Shown one piece after another: positions 18,636 to 26,957 of a stretch of 43,824 nucleotides of DNA. Source of the DNA: Microbulbifer mangrovi (GTDB lineage Bacteria > Pseudomonadota > Gammaproteobacteria > Pseudomonadales > Cellvibrionaceae); contig NZ_LZDE01000324.1 in assembly GCF_002009015.1 (NCBI RefSeq), positions 1-43,824 on the forward strand, given 5' to 3'. The notes below the pieces were generated by a model. That model was not told the DNA's origin. It searched no databases and saw nothing but the letters and a program-made list of their open reading frames with translations. A program made the position numbers and the translations under genes. Each line of letters opens with the position of its first letter. Position 1 is the first letter of the stretch.

Positions 18636-18957
18636 GATTGCCTCCGCGGTTGATTCGGCGGGGGATTGTTCGTTTTCCCCGGCCACTTGCCTTTAACTGA
18701 CTCCAGTGTAAAGTGGCGCCGATTGGGCCCCTTGATCCAGGTCAAGGCTTCATCAAATTGCCGCCTGGATCAGCGGATCCCTGGCCCGTATTCAGTATTG
18801 GGCGGGGAGGGATGGTGAGTGGCAATACATCGCTCGCTGCGCTACCCGGAATGAGCGATTCTGCGCTAGGCTTGCGCTAAGCTGTAGAAAACGGATTCCG
18901 GTATCTGTTCACAACAACACCAGCAACCGTAAATCAATAATTTCACGGAAGATAAAT
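18636..18957. other. Divergent intergenic region between two small membrane-protein genes
   Basis: About 320 bases without a convincing gene. It contains an FNR-like box at 18732-18745 and an overlapping inverted repeat: TGATCCAGG at 18733-18741 with CCTGGATCA at 18764-18772 (9 perfect pairs, 22-base gap). The right part, 18890-18957, is AT-rich and probably holds the promoter of the 128-residue protein. Confidence 0.5.
18732..18745. promoter_or_regulatory. FNR/Anr-like box
   Basis: TTGATCCAGGTCAA fits TTGAT-N4-ATCAA with one mismatch (G for A). It lies 97 bases upstream of the start of the minus-strand small gene and 213 before the plus-strand gene. Oxygen-responsive control is an inference. 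Confidence 0.45.
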
Positions 18958-19344
18958 ATGATTACCTATCTATATTGGGCCGCTGTTATTGCGCTGGTCG
19001 TGCTGTGTCTGTTTGCTGGCAGTCGGCTCGGTAGCCTGGGTAAAGGTGCCATTGTCGGAGCCATCATCTTTCTCGCCGGCTGGCTCGCCTATTACTTTCA
19101 TTTCGAACAGGTGTTCGTCAAGCGCTTCGGTGGCGTGATGCGTATCAGCGTGCCGGATGGGCAGCGACACCTGGGCTCTACCTGGAAAGACGACAATCTA
19201 TGGGTGGAAAACTACGACCCCGAAAGCAATGAGTGCATCTTCAGTGAATATTCCAAGGGCAACCTGCTGGAAGGGCGGGTCATCATCCGCAACTGTAATC
19301 CGCTGATGGAACGCACCGGATCGGCGACGCCTCCCGGACGCTGA
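18958..19344 (+). CDS. Hypothetical two-helix membrane protein
   Basis: I do not recognise this 128-residue protein. It has two hydrophobic segments (about 5-21 and 31-46), the second ending LAYYFHFEQVFVKRFGG, then a soluble C-terminal domain with VPDGQRHLGSTWKDDNLWVENYDPESNECIFSEYSKGNLLEGRVIIRNCNPL. Two cysteines in that domain (about residues 93 and 115) could pair in the periplasm if it faces outward. ATG 18958 follows ACGGAAG. It sits just upstream of tamA-tamB on the same strand with 123 bases between, including a large hairpin, so co-transcription is possible but not shown. Confidence 0.75.
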   Translation: MITYLYWAAVIALVVLCLFAGSRLGSLGKGAIVGAIIFLAGWLAYYFHFEQVFVKRFGGVMRISVPDGQRHLGSTWKDDNLWVENYDPESNECIFSEYSKGNLLEGRVIIRNCNPLMERTGSATPPGR

Positions 19345-19413
19345 AATGTTTTTGAGACCGGCCTGATCATCGATGTAACGCCTCGACTGATATACCGCCC
19401 GGTGGTGTAAAGT

Positions 19414-19450
19414 CCGGTAAAGTTGCGACGACTGCGGCAACTTTTACCGG
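19414..19450 (+). promoter_or_regulatory. Large hairpin immediately upstream of tamA
   Basis: CCGGTAAAGTTGC (19414-19426) pairs with GCAACTTTTACCGG (19437-19450), 13 pairs with a single bulged base and a 10-base loop. It ends 18 bases before ATG 19468, no T-run follows, so it may act on tamA translation or as a processing site rather than as a plain terminator. Confidence 0.6.
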
Positions 19451-19467
19451 CGGTCGGCGTCGCAGTG

Positions 19468-21318
19468 ATGATGATTGGCAAACGGATATTTGTCTTGCGC
19501 GTATTTTTCTTCGCTTCCAGGGTTTCCTGCTTTCAGATCGCGGCGTCTGTGCTGCTCGCTTTATCGTTATTGCTGTTGCCTCAGCCGGGTAACGCTCTGC
19601 CATTTTTCGACAATCTGCCCAAGTTCAAAATCCGGGTATCCGAAGACCGCAAACTTCAGGACTGGCTCAAGGACCAGCTCAAGGAGCAGCGCAAATCCAG
19701 CAGCGTGCTCAAATCTTACGAGGACCCTTTGGACGTCGCCCGTTACGAGCGCGGAACCCTGGAAAAACTGCTGCGCTCGCGCGGTTATTACGATGGCCGT
19801 GTTCGCCAGTCGGTGACCGATGGCGAGATCCTTTACCGCGTGGTGCCCGGACCTTTGTACCGGATTCAATCCCTTGACGTGAAAATGCCCTCCCGCCTGA
19901 AGCCGGGATTTCCCGGTGTCGGATTGCGGGTGGGTGACCCTCTGGAAGCGGAAAAAGTCACCGAGGGCGTCAAGCGCATCGAAAACTATCTGGCGGAAAA
20001 TGCTTGTCTGCTGAATGTCGATGTGGATTACCAAGCCACGGTGATTCACAGTGAGCAGACAGCCCGGCTCGAGTACCGTGTAGCGCCGAGCCCGGAAGTG
20101 CATATCGGACAGGTCTATGTGGAAGGCTTGAGCACTGTAGATGAGGAGTTCCTGCGAAAACGCCTGAAACTGGATGCGGGAGATTGCTTCTCCCGTGGGA
20201 AGATGGATGCGGCCAAACTGCGACTGCTGCGCACTAATCTGATTGCCGGTGTGAATGCCGAGGTGTCGGAGCCGAATGCCGGCATTGTGGATATCACCTT
20301 TCTGGTCATTGAGCGTAAACATCGCACCATCCGCCTGGGAGTGGGGTATTCATCTGATGATGGTGGTGGCGCATCTGCTGGCTGGGAGCACCGCAATATT
20401 CTTGGCCGCGGTGAAAAAATTGAAGTAGAGACCCGGGCCTATGAGGTCACACAATCACTTAAGGGCGAATTACTGGTGCCGCGCTTCTTTCGTGACGATC
20501 AGAACTTCGCTGCGACCGCGGAGGCCGAAAATGAAGACCGGGACTCCTACCAAGCAGAATCGATTACTATCGGCGGGACTATCTCTCGCCGCCATACGAA
20601 GCATCGTACTTTCAGTGTGGGTAGTGAGCTGAAATTCAGTAGGGTGCAGGAAGAGGGCGAGGAGAGTGAGAATTACAACCTGCTGTCTTTCCCTCTCGGC
20701 ATCAAAATTGATACCACGGACAACCTGCTTGACGCAAAACGTGGTGCGACCGTAGCACTGGAGGTCAAACCCTACTTTGACCTTAGAAGCGACGGGACGC
20801 AATTTACCAAGAACACTCTTGTGATGACCGGGTACCACACCTTTGATGAAACCCGGTTTGATCCCACCCTCGCGCTGCGTATCAAGGCGGGTGTGATCTC
20901 CGGGGCCGACAATCTGGAAATTCCCGCAGATGAGCGTTTCTACGCAGGTGGCGGTGGCTCGGTGCGCGGATACAGTTACCAGGCCCTTGGTCCACGGCGC
21001 TTGATTCCATCGACGGTGGCCGGCGAGCCGCCCGAGCTGTCCGACCCCATCGGTGGCCGGGCGCTTAGTGAAATTTCTCTGGAAGGGCGGTTTCGCTTTA
21101 CCGAGAGCTGGGGCGGAGTGCTGTTTGTTGATGGCGGTAATGCCTACGCCGATCCGCAGCCGAGTTTTGATGATCTCTACTGGGGTATCGGTCTCGGGGT
21201 GCGTTACATGACTTCCTTTGCCCCCCTGCGGTTCGACATTGGATTTCCTCTGGATCGTCGCGAGGGCCTGGACGACAGCAGTTATCAGATCTACGTCAGT
21301 CTCGGACAGGCGTTCTGA
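19468..21318 (+). CDS. tamA: Translocation and assembly module outer-membrane protein TamA
   Basis: TamA is an Omp85-family barrel that, with TamB, inserts autotransporters and other outer-membrane proteins. After a long hydrophobic signal segment (ASVLLALSLLLLPQPGNA) the protein has POTRA domains (about 35-260; for example EKLLRSRGYYDGRVRQSV and IGQVYVEGLSTVDEEFLRKRLKL) and a C-terminal barrel with the Omp85 lid motif GGGGSVRGYSYQALGPR and a terminal phenylalanine (YVSLGQAF), the usual Bam-recognised end. The frame is open from a TTG at 19423, but that would lie inside a hairpin. ATG 19468 or 19471 is preferred although neither has a strong ribosome site. tamB starts 3 bases after its stop. 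Confidence 0.93.
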   Translation: MMIGKRIFVLRVFFFASRVSCFQIAASVLLALSLLLLPQPGNALPFFDNLPKFKIRVSEDRKLQDWLKDQLKEQRKSSSVLKSYEDPLDVARYERGTLEKLLRSRGYYDGRVRQSVTDGEILYRVVPGPLYRIQSLDVKMPSRLKPGFPGVGLRVGDPLEAEKVTEGVKRIENYLAENACLLNVDVDYQATVIHSEQTARLEYRVAPSPEVHIGQVYVEGLSTVDEEFLRKRLKLDAGDCFSRGKMDAAKLRLLRTNLIAGVNAEVSEPNAGIVDITFLVIERKHRTIRLGVGYSSDDGGGASAGWEHRNILGRGEKIEVETRAYEVTQSLKGELLVPRFFRDDQNFAATAEAENEDRDSYQAESITIGGTISRRHTKHRTFSVGSELKFSRVQEEGEESENYNLLSFPLGIKIDTTDNLLDAKRGATVALEVKPYFDLRSDGTQFTKNTLVMTGYHTFDETRFDPTLALRIKAGVISGADNLEIPADERFYAGGGGSVRGYSYQALGPRRLIPSTVAGEPPELSDPIGGRALSEISLEGRFRFTESWGGVLFVDGGNAYADPQPSFDDLYWGIGLGVRYMTSFAPLRFDIGFPLDRREGLDDSSYQIYVSLGQAF

Positions 21319-21321
21319 GCC

Positions 21322-24300
21322 ATGGCTGATGCATTCCCTCCAAATCCGGTTCCCGGCCCGCCCGCAGGTCCATCCAGGCGCAAGCGCCGAAAACATTGGC
21401 CGCGCGCGCCGCGCCTGACAATGATTACTGTCAGCCTGCTGCTGCCGCTATTACTGGCGATATTTCTGGTGGGCTCAGAAAGTGGTCGCGAAGCCGTTAC
21501 CCGCGGCGGTCTGGCCATCGCCCGTCACTATCTGCCGGATCTGGAAATCAATGCCGAAGGGTTGCGCAGTCAAGAGCTCGGCCTCTGGTATTTCGAACAC
21601 CTGCAGGTGCGCTACAAAGAGCGTCCCATGATCGAGGCGCATCGGTTGACCCTGCATGTGGATATCCGGCGCCTGTTGCGCAATCAGATCCATATCCCTG
21701 AGCTGAGTGCCCACACCTTCCTGTTCGATAACACGCTACTCGGGGAATACCTGCAGCTGCACGTGAGTGAGGAGGAAGTGGAAGACGCGGCAGAGGAGGT
21801 GGACGATCCCAATATGCCGGCGATCTGGTTAGAGCGCCTCGCGGTAGAGCAGCTCACTGTCATCGACGCTGCGCTGAAGGGTTTCCCGGTGGTGGAGGTC
21901 AACGGTCACGGTAGTTACCGCTGGCCCGGTCGCGAATCCGCCCTGGCGCTGGAGATTGCTGAAATCCAGGGCAGTGAAATGCACGTGCAGCTGGATGGCC
22001 GCATGCAGAGCGATACCGTCTATGCATTGACCCTGTCTGCGAGTGAGCAAAGCGGTGGCTTTCTCGGCCGTACCTTGCAACTGCCCGCCGGTGAAGTGCT
22101 GGATGCGGATGGCCGCTTTCTGCTGGAGCTCGCCGGGGAGAATCAGCTCAATGTAACCGTGGAGCAGTTTTCCCTGCCGCTGGTACATCACCGCTTTGGC
22201 TTGGCGGGGCGTGCGGAGGTGGTGCTCGCGCCCTGGTCGGTATCTACCGACGAGTTGGCGCTCACGGTGGATGAATCCCGGCACGCCCTGCGCGGTCAGA
22301 TCAATGGCGAGACCATGGACCTGAAACTGCAGTTAAACCGGCTGCCAGTAGCCATCTCGCAACCCTGGCAGGACTATCTTCAGGGCGGCTGGCTGTCGGC
22401 GGATCTGGCAATAAAGGGACCGCTTAAACTGCCCAGTGCGGACGGCACCGTGGAGCTCAGGTCTAGCTACCAGGCGCAGCCGCTACATGTGACCGGTGAA
22501 GTGGAGACTGTGAAAGAAGTTATCCACATCCGAACCGCGCGTCTGGAGCTGGCCGATGCGGCACTGGACGCAAGTGGCAGTGTGGATATAGGCGCTGAAT
22601 CCATTGACCTGAAAGCGGTGATCGAGCAGTTGGCGGTGGCCGAGATACGCAAGATCCTGGCGTCGTTAAAAGAAACCAGTGATGTAGAGATTCCACAGGA
22701 ACTTGATGGATCCATCGAGCGCCTGCAGGTGACCGCAGCTGGTCCTTGGAAGAACCCCCAACTCATGGTGCTACTGGATAGCGCGGCGCGGTACCGGGAA
22801 CTGGATGCGACCCTGCAGGGGCACGGCAGTGGCAATCTGGACACCTTCGCGATCAGCGATCTGGTACTCGAGGGGAAGGGGCTGCGGGTTAGTGGTAGCG
22901 GTGAGGTCGATATCCAGCGCAAGGCGCTGCAGTTTCAACTGGATGTTGCGGCGCGCGGGCTGCTGCCAGCGGAACAGTTCGGGGTGCCGGTAGACCCGGG
23001 AACCAAGGTCGACCTGGACGCCGTAGTGTCTGTTGTCGGGCCTTTCAATAATCCCAAAATGTCCGCACGGCTGTCGTCCGACGGCCACTATCGGGAATAC
23101 CGCTACCGCCTGCGTGGTGGCGCGGCCGGTAACGCGGAAGAACTCACCTTTGACCGCCTGCGCCTGGACCTCTACACCGATGGTGCCTTGCAGCCCGCAG
23201 AGTCTGGCGCCCAGTCGCTGGTCGCGGGTGAAGCGGAAGACCCGGGGGAGGACTACCCACTGCAACAATCCCGTGAGCGCGTGCGGGGGGCGGCTGCCCT
23301 GGCCGCCGACTCCGAGGCCGCACGCCAGCGGGGCAACGCCTGGCTCGAGTTGAATGGTGTGGTGGAGCCGAAGGCGCAGCGTGCTACCGGTAGCGTTGCC
23401 GGGCGCAATATTCCACTTGGGCTGGCCAAACTGGCCGGCGTGCAATTACCCCCCTCGCTTAGCGGCGAGCTCAGTATCGACGGCCAGTTCTCCGGCCCCT
23501 TTGCTTCCCCGGAAGCCACCGCCAATATCCTCGGCCTGGGGGAGTTTCGCGGAGAACCCTGGCAGGTACAGGGGGATGTGAGCTACGGCAAGGCGCAGAT
23601 TATGCTGTCGGAGGTCAAACTGCTTTGGGCAGGACGCAACCAGCTAACCGCCGATGGCAGCCTGAGCGAGCAGGCGCTGAACCTGGAGTTGCGTGCCCAG
23701 GCGGTGCTGGCGGATTTTGAGGAATGGATCAGTGCGGATATCAGCGACAGCGGTGAGTTGTCTCTGTGGGCCACGGCGCGGGGGACACCGCAAAACCCGG
23801 ATCTGGAAGGGGAACTCAAAGTCAGCGGACGCGCGCCGGCACTGCGCGACGATGCGCTGGTCCAGGCGCCACTCACGCTGCTGCTTAACTGGCAAACCCG
23901 CGCCGGTAATCTGGAGCTCAATCTGGACGCGGGGCATGGCAGCCGCACCGCGGCGGATGCGCAAGCCACGCTGGCAATCGCACCGATTCTGGAGGAGTTG
24001 TTCCGGGACAAGCCCGAAGGTGAATCGCCGCCCCTGCCAGTGGATCTCCGTGCCAGCGGTAATGCGGATCTTGCGGCACTGGGAGCGTTTTTTGATCCGG
24101 AAATTCATACCATGCGTGGCAAGCTCGATTTCAACCTGTCCGCAAATGGCACCACGCAGACGCCCAATGCCAGGGGCAAGATCAACCTGCGTGACGGCTA
24201 TTACGAACATCGTCCCAGCAATACCCGACTGCGCAGTGTCGTGTTTGTAGCGGATCTGACGCCAGATGCCTGGCGTGTTGTCGAAGCCAGTGCGCGCGAC

Positions 24301-25326
24301 GGTGATCGCGGTCGGGTGGAACTGCAGGGCGCTGTTACGTTCAAAGAAACGTTGGCCCCCGAGCTCAACTTCTCGCTTACCGCGCGGAATGCGCATCTGC
24401 TGAATATGCCCGGCGCTAAAGGCGCATTCAGTGGTGAGCTGCGGCTGACCGGAACCACAGAGGACGCGTTGTTCGCAGGCACTCTCAACCTGCGGCCGTT
24501 GGCGGTACAGGTAGAGCATTTTATCGGCAGCAGCGTGCCCGAGATCGATGTGGTCGAGGTAGAGGTCTACGGCGGCGAGAGCGAGCAGGGATCGAGCCTG
24601 CTGAAAAACATCGAGCTGGCTCTGCAAGTGGTGCTGGACCAGCAGTCCTATGTACGCGGCCTGGGGCTGGACTCGGAGTTGAAGGGCAAGGTGGATATTG
24701 CCGGTACCGCTGCTGATCCCCAGGCTTCGGGGGCCCTGACGATCGTACGCGGCAAATTCGATCTGCTCGGCAAGAAGTTCGAGTTGCAGGAGGGGCAGGT
24801 TCAGTTCGAGAACAATGTGGCTGCTATTTATGTGAAGGGTGTACACACCTATCCGGAGGGTGAGATTACCGCGGTAATTTCTGGCACCACGGATGACCCG
24901 AAAATTGAATTCAGCTCCAACCCGGCGGCGGCGCAGGATGAGATTTTTGCCCAATTGCTGTTTGGCAAGTCCCTGACCGATATCTCACCCCTGCAGGCGG
25001 TGCGTCTGGTCGGCGTGGTGCGGACCCTGCAGACCGGTGGCACCGGATTCGACCCACTTGCCAGTACTCGCGACCTGGTGGGCCTGGATACGCTGGATTT
25101 CGAGTCCGAGGCTACGGACGAGGGTGACCAGTACTCACTTAGCCTGGGTAAATACATCACCAGCCGTATTTACCTCGAGCTTCAGCGCAGTACCGACCCG
25201 CTGAACCCATGGCAAGCGGAGATGCAGATAGAGCTGCGCAAAAATCTGCGCCTGGATATCAAGTCCTCGGATAACAATGAAAGCGGTGCCGGAAGTGTCG
25301 AGCTTCAGTGGAAGAAGGATTACTGA
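21322..25326 (+). CDS. tamB: Translocation and assembly module protein TamB
   Basis: A 1334-residue protein of the AsmA-like/TamB bridge family. It has a proline- and lysine-rich cytoplasmic start, one membrane anchor (TVSLLLPLLLAIFLVG, about 34-50), then more than a thousand residues of repeating short beta strands expected to form a long groove across the periplasm. The C-terminal TamB (DUF490) domain is clear: LDSELKGKVDIAGTAADPQASGALTIVRGKFDLLGKKFELQEGQVQFENN, then FAQLLFGKSLTDISPLQAVRL. About residues 635-670 form an acidic, alanine-rich low-complexity insert. The family works with TamA and is also implicated in phospholipid transport to the outer membrane. Its ATG is 3 bases after the tamA stop, so it is an operon. 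Confidence 0.94.
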   Translation: MADAFPPNPVPGPPAGPSRRKRRKHWPRAPRLTMITVSLLLPLLLAIFLVGSESGREAVTRGGLAIARHYLPDLEINAEGLRSQELGLWYFEHLQVRYKERPMIEAHRLTLHVDIRRLLRNQIHIPELSAHTFLFDNTLLGEYLQLHVSEEEVEDAAEEVDDPNMPAIWLERLAVEQLTVIDAALKGFPVVEVNGHGSYRWPGRESALALEIAEIQGSEMHVQLDGRMQSDTVYALTLSASEQSGGFLGRTLQLPAGEVLDADGRFLLELAGENQLNVTVEQFSLPLVHHRFGLAGRAEVVLAPWSVSTDELALTVDESRHALRGQINGETMDLKLQLNRLPVAISQPWQDYLQGGWLSADLAIKGPLKLPSADGTVELRSSYQAQPLHVTGEVETVKEVIHIRTARLELADAALDASGSVDIGAESIDLKAVIEQLAVAEIRKILASLKETSDVEIPQELDGSIERLQVTAAGPWKNPQLMVLLDSAARYRELDATLQGHGSGNLDTFAISDLVLEGKGLRVSGSGEVDIQRKALQFQLDVAARGLLPAEQFGVPVDPGTKVDLDAVVSVVGPFNNPKMSARLSSDGHYREYRYRLRGGAAGNAEELTFDRLRLDLYTDGALQPAESGAQSLVAGEAEDPGEDYPLQQSRERVRGAAALAADSEAARQRGNAWLELNGVVEPKAQRATGSVAGRNIPLGLAKLAGVQLPPSLSGELSIDGQFSGPFASPEATANILGLGEFRGEPWQVQGDVSYGKAQIMLSEVKLLWAGRNQLTADGSLSEQALNLELRAQAVLADFEEWISADISDSGELSLWATARGTPQNPDLEGELKVSGRAPALRDDALVQAPLTLLLNWQTRAGNLELNLDAGHGSRTAADAQATLAIAPILEELFRDKPEGESPPLPVDLRASGNADLAALGAFFDPEIHTMRGKLDFNLSANGTTQTPNARGKINLRDGYYEHRPSNTRLRSVVFVADLTPDAWRVVEASARDGDRGRVELQGAVTFKETLAPELNFSLTARNAHLLNMPGAKGAFSGELRLTGTTEDALFAGTLNLRPLAVQVEHFIGSSVPEIDVVEVEVYGGESEQGSSLLKNIELALQVVLDQQSYVRGLGLDSELKGKVDIAGTAADPQASGALTIVRGKFDLLGKKFELQEGQVQFENNVAAIYVKGVHTYPEGEITAVISGTTDDPKIEFSSNPAAAQDEIFAQLLFGKSLTDISPLQAVRLVGVVRTLQTGGTGFDPLASTRDLVGLDTLDFESEATDEGDQYSLSLGKYITSRIYLELQRSTDPLNPWQAEMQIELRKNLRLDIKSSDNNESGAGSVELQWKKDY

Positions 25327-25373
25327 ACGACTATAAAAATTGAACCTAATTAAAAACGATGGGAGAAAACTGA

Positions 25374-26039
25374 ATGGAATATTCAATCGTTGTATTGGCT
25401 GCCGGATACTCCCATCGCTTTGGTAGTGACAAACGTCTCGCCAGTATTCAGGGCGAGCCGATGTTACTGCGCACTTTGCAGACTGCCCTGGATGCGGCAT
25501 CTGCACTGGAAGATACCTCCGTCCAGGTAGTCCTTCGGGCCCGTGATTCTGTTATTGCCAATGGGTTGAAAAAACTGCCGGTGCAAGTGCTGCACGCTCC
25601 GGTGTGGCCGGTCGGCATCGGGTCGAGCCTTGCATTTGCGGTAGAAAACCTGCAGCGCGCCGGCGCCAATCCCAAGGCAATTCTGGTGTGCATGGGGGAT
25701 ATGCCGTTTGTGGACGCGGATACCCTGGTGAACCTGCTCGATTCCGCCAGAGAGGATCGTATCTGTGTACCCGTATGTGCCGGAACCCGCGGCTATCCCA
25801 TCGCTATTGGTCGCAAGTACCTGTCAGCCCTCTCGCGTCTGCGCAATACGGGAATGGAGAAGGTACTGCGCATTTTTGCCGACGCGGTGGTCGATGTGGA
25901 AGTGAGCGACCCGGCGATCAATTGCGATATTAATCGCCCGGATGATTTCCACGCAGCAGTGCGGCAGGATCTGTTCGGTAAAATTTTTGCAGTTCCCGGT
26001 AAAGGGTCGGGTGAGCTGCTGCCATCGACGTTGGAATAA
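25374..26039 (+). CDS. MocA/MobA-like nucleotidyltransferase
   Basis: The 221-residue product has the NTP-transferase start VVLAAGYSHRFGSDKRLASIQGEPML, the dinucleotide region VWPVGIGSSLAFAVEN, the metal-binding VCMGDMPFVDADT and the C-terminal CDINRPDDF. This is the MocA subgroup, which adds CMP to molybdopterin for xanthine-dehydrogenase-type enzymes; related members act on sugars or other substrates. No molybdenum-enzyme gene is nearby, so the substrate is uncertain. GGGAG lies ahead of ATG 25374. It follows tamB by 47 bases and may be read with it. Its last 110 bases overlap mtfA on the other strand. Confidence 0.86.
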   Translation: MEYSIVVLAAGYSHRFGSDKRLASIQGEPMLLRTLQTALDAASALEDTSVQVVLRARDSVIANGLKKLPVQVLHAPVWPVGIGSSLAFAVENLQRAGANPKAILVCMGDMPFVDADTLVNLLDSAREDRICVPVCAGTRGYPIAIGRKYLSALSRLRNTGMEKVLRIFADAVVDVEVSDPAINCDINRPDDFHAAVRQDLFGKIFAVPGKGSGELLPSTLE

Positions 26040-26832
26040 TGAAAAAGGCCTCTGTGGCCACGGCAAAAAATTCCGCGGGGGATTGCGCGCCATAGGTATC
26101 CAGCACTGATGCCTTCCGGGCAGCAGTCTCCCTACCTTCCTCTCTTCCTACCTCTGCCTCTGTGTGCACCGCTTGAATCCGCTTTCGCAGTTCGGCGAAT
26201 GCCTCCCGCATCACCGGTGCCCAGTTCTTTCCTTGCTCCGATGATTCGAAGGGCGGCCTGCCGTCCACATAGCCGTCCTCTTCATCCAGTTTGTGCGCAA
26301 ACTCGTGAATGGCCACATTGTGGCCCTGCTGGGGGTTGGCCAGCCCCTGTTGCAGATCATCCCAGGACAACACCACCGGGCCGCGGTAGTGGGCCTCACC
26401 GGCGCGGGCACTCAGGTGCTTGGATCTTACATGGCCGTGGTGCCGTGTTTCTTCGGCCACATAGGCGTCCGGATATACCAGGATGGTACGCAGATCCGGA
26501 TAGCAGTTATTGTCACGCTCCAGTAACAGCAGGCACGCATGTGCAGCAATCACCACACGCATATCCTCGCTAAGCTCCAGTCCATTACATCCGACGAACT
26601 CTTTATCGCGCAGGAACAGGCTGATGTTCTGTTGCAGTTCCTGCTGTCTCGCCTCCGGCAGGTGGGGGTACAGGGCGAGTCGGCTGCGCAGGATTGCCTC
26701 CTGCTGCGGGTTCAGTGGGCGCGAGCGCAGGTAACGTCGCCGCATACGCTGCCACGCCAGCGGTACTACCCAGACCAGTACCGCGAATACAATGACTGCA
26801 AAGAAAGTTTTCAAGCCGGTCTCCCTGTCCAT
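25930..26832 (-). CDS. mtfA: MtfA-like zinc metallopeptidase (M90 family)
   Basis: The 300-residue protein starts with a hydrophobic segment (FFAVIVFAVLVWVVPLAW), unlike soluble E. coli MtfA, so it is probably membrane-anchored. The zinc site is HEFAH at 176-180, followed by KLDEEDGYVDGRPPF and a downstream glutamate region SPAEFFAVATEAFF, all as in MtfA. E. coli MtfA is an aminopeptidase that binds the glucose repressor Mlc. The start is uncertain: ATG 26832 or ATG 26859, neither with a clear ribosome site; the frame extends to 27240 but that part is a shadow of the phosphatase gene. Its tail, with the conserved LQKFYRTDPAAL, overlaps the nucleotidyltransferase gene by 110 bases. Confidence 0.85.
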   Translation of the reverse strand: MDRETGLKTFFAVIVFAVLVWVVPLAWQRMRRRYLRSRPLNPQQEAILRSRLALYPHLPEARQQELQQNISLFLRDKEFVGCNGLELSEDMRVVIAAHACLLLLERDNNCYPDLRTILVYPDAYVAEETRHHGHVRSKHLSARAGEAHYRGPVVLSWDDLQQGLANPQQGHNVAIHEFAHKLDEEDGYVDGRPPFESSEQGKNWAPVMREAFAELRKRIQAVHTEAEVGREEGRETAARKASVLDTYGAQSPAEFFAVATEAFFIIPTSMAAAHPTLYRELQKFYRTDPAALLRGNHPGD

Positions 26833-26957
26833 ATTTCTGGCGCTGTCAGTGTATCCCATGGCGCGGCGCGATTGACCTCTAGTAAGATTCTGCGACCATA
26901 AGCAGCGCACGCAAACGTGCGCCAGAAAAAGAATGAAAAAGGCAGGAATGTCAGGGT

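Noticed and set aside
23644-24954. 436-residue frame antisense to tamB
   Set aside because: Shadow frame within a long GC-rich gene.
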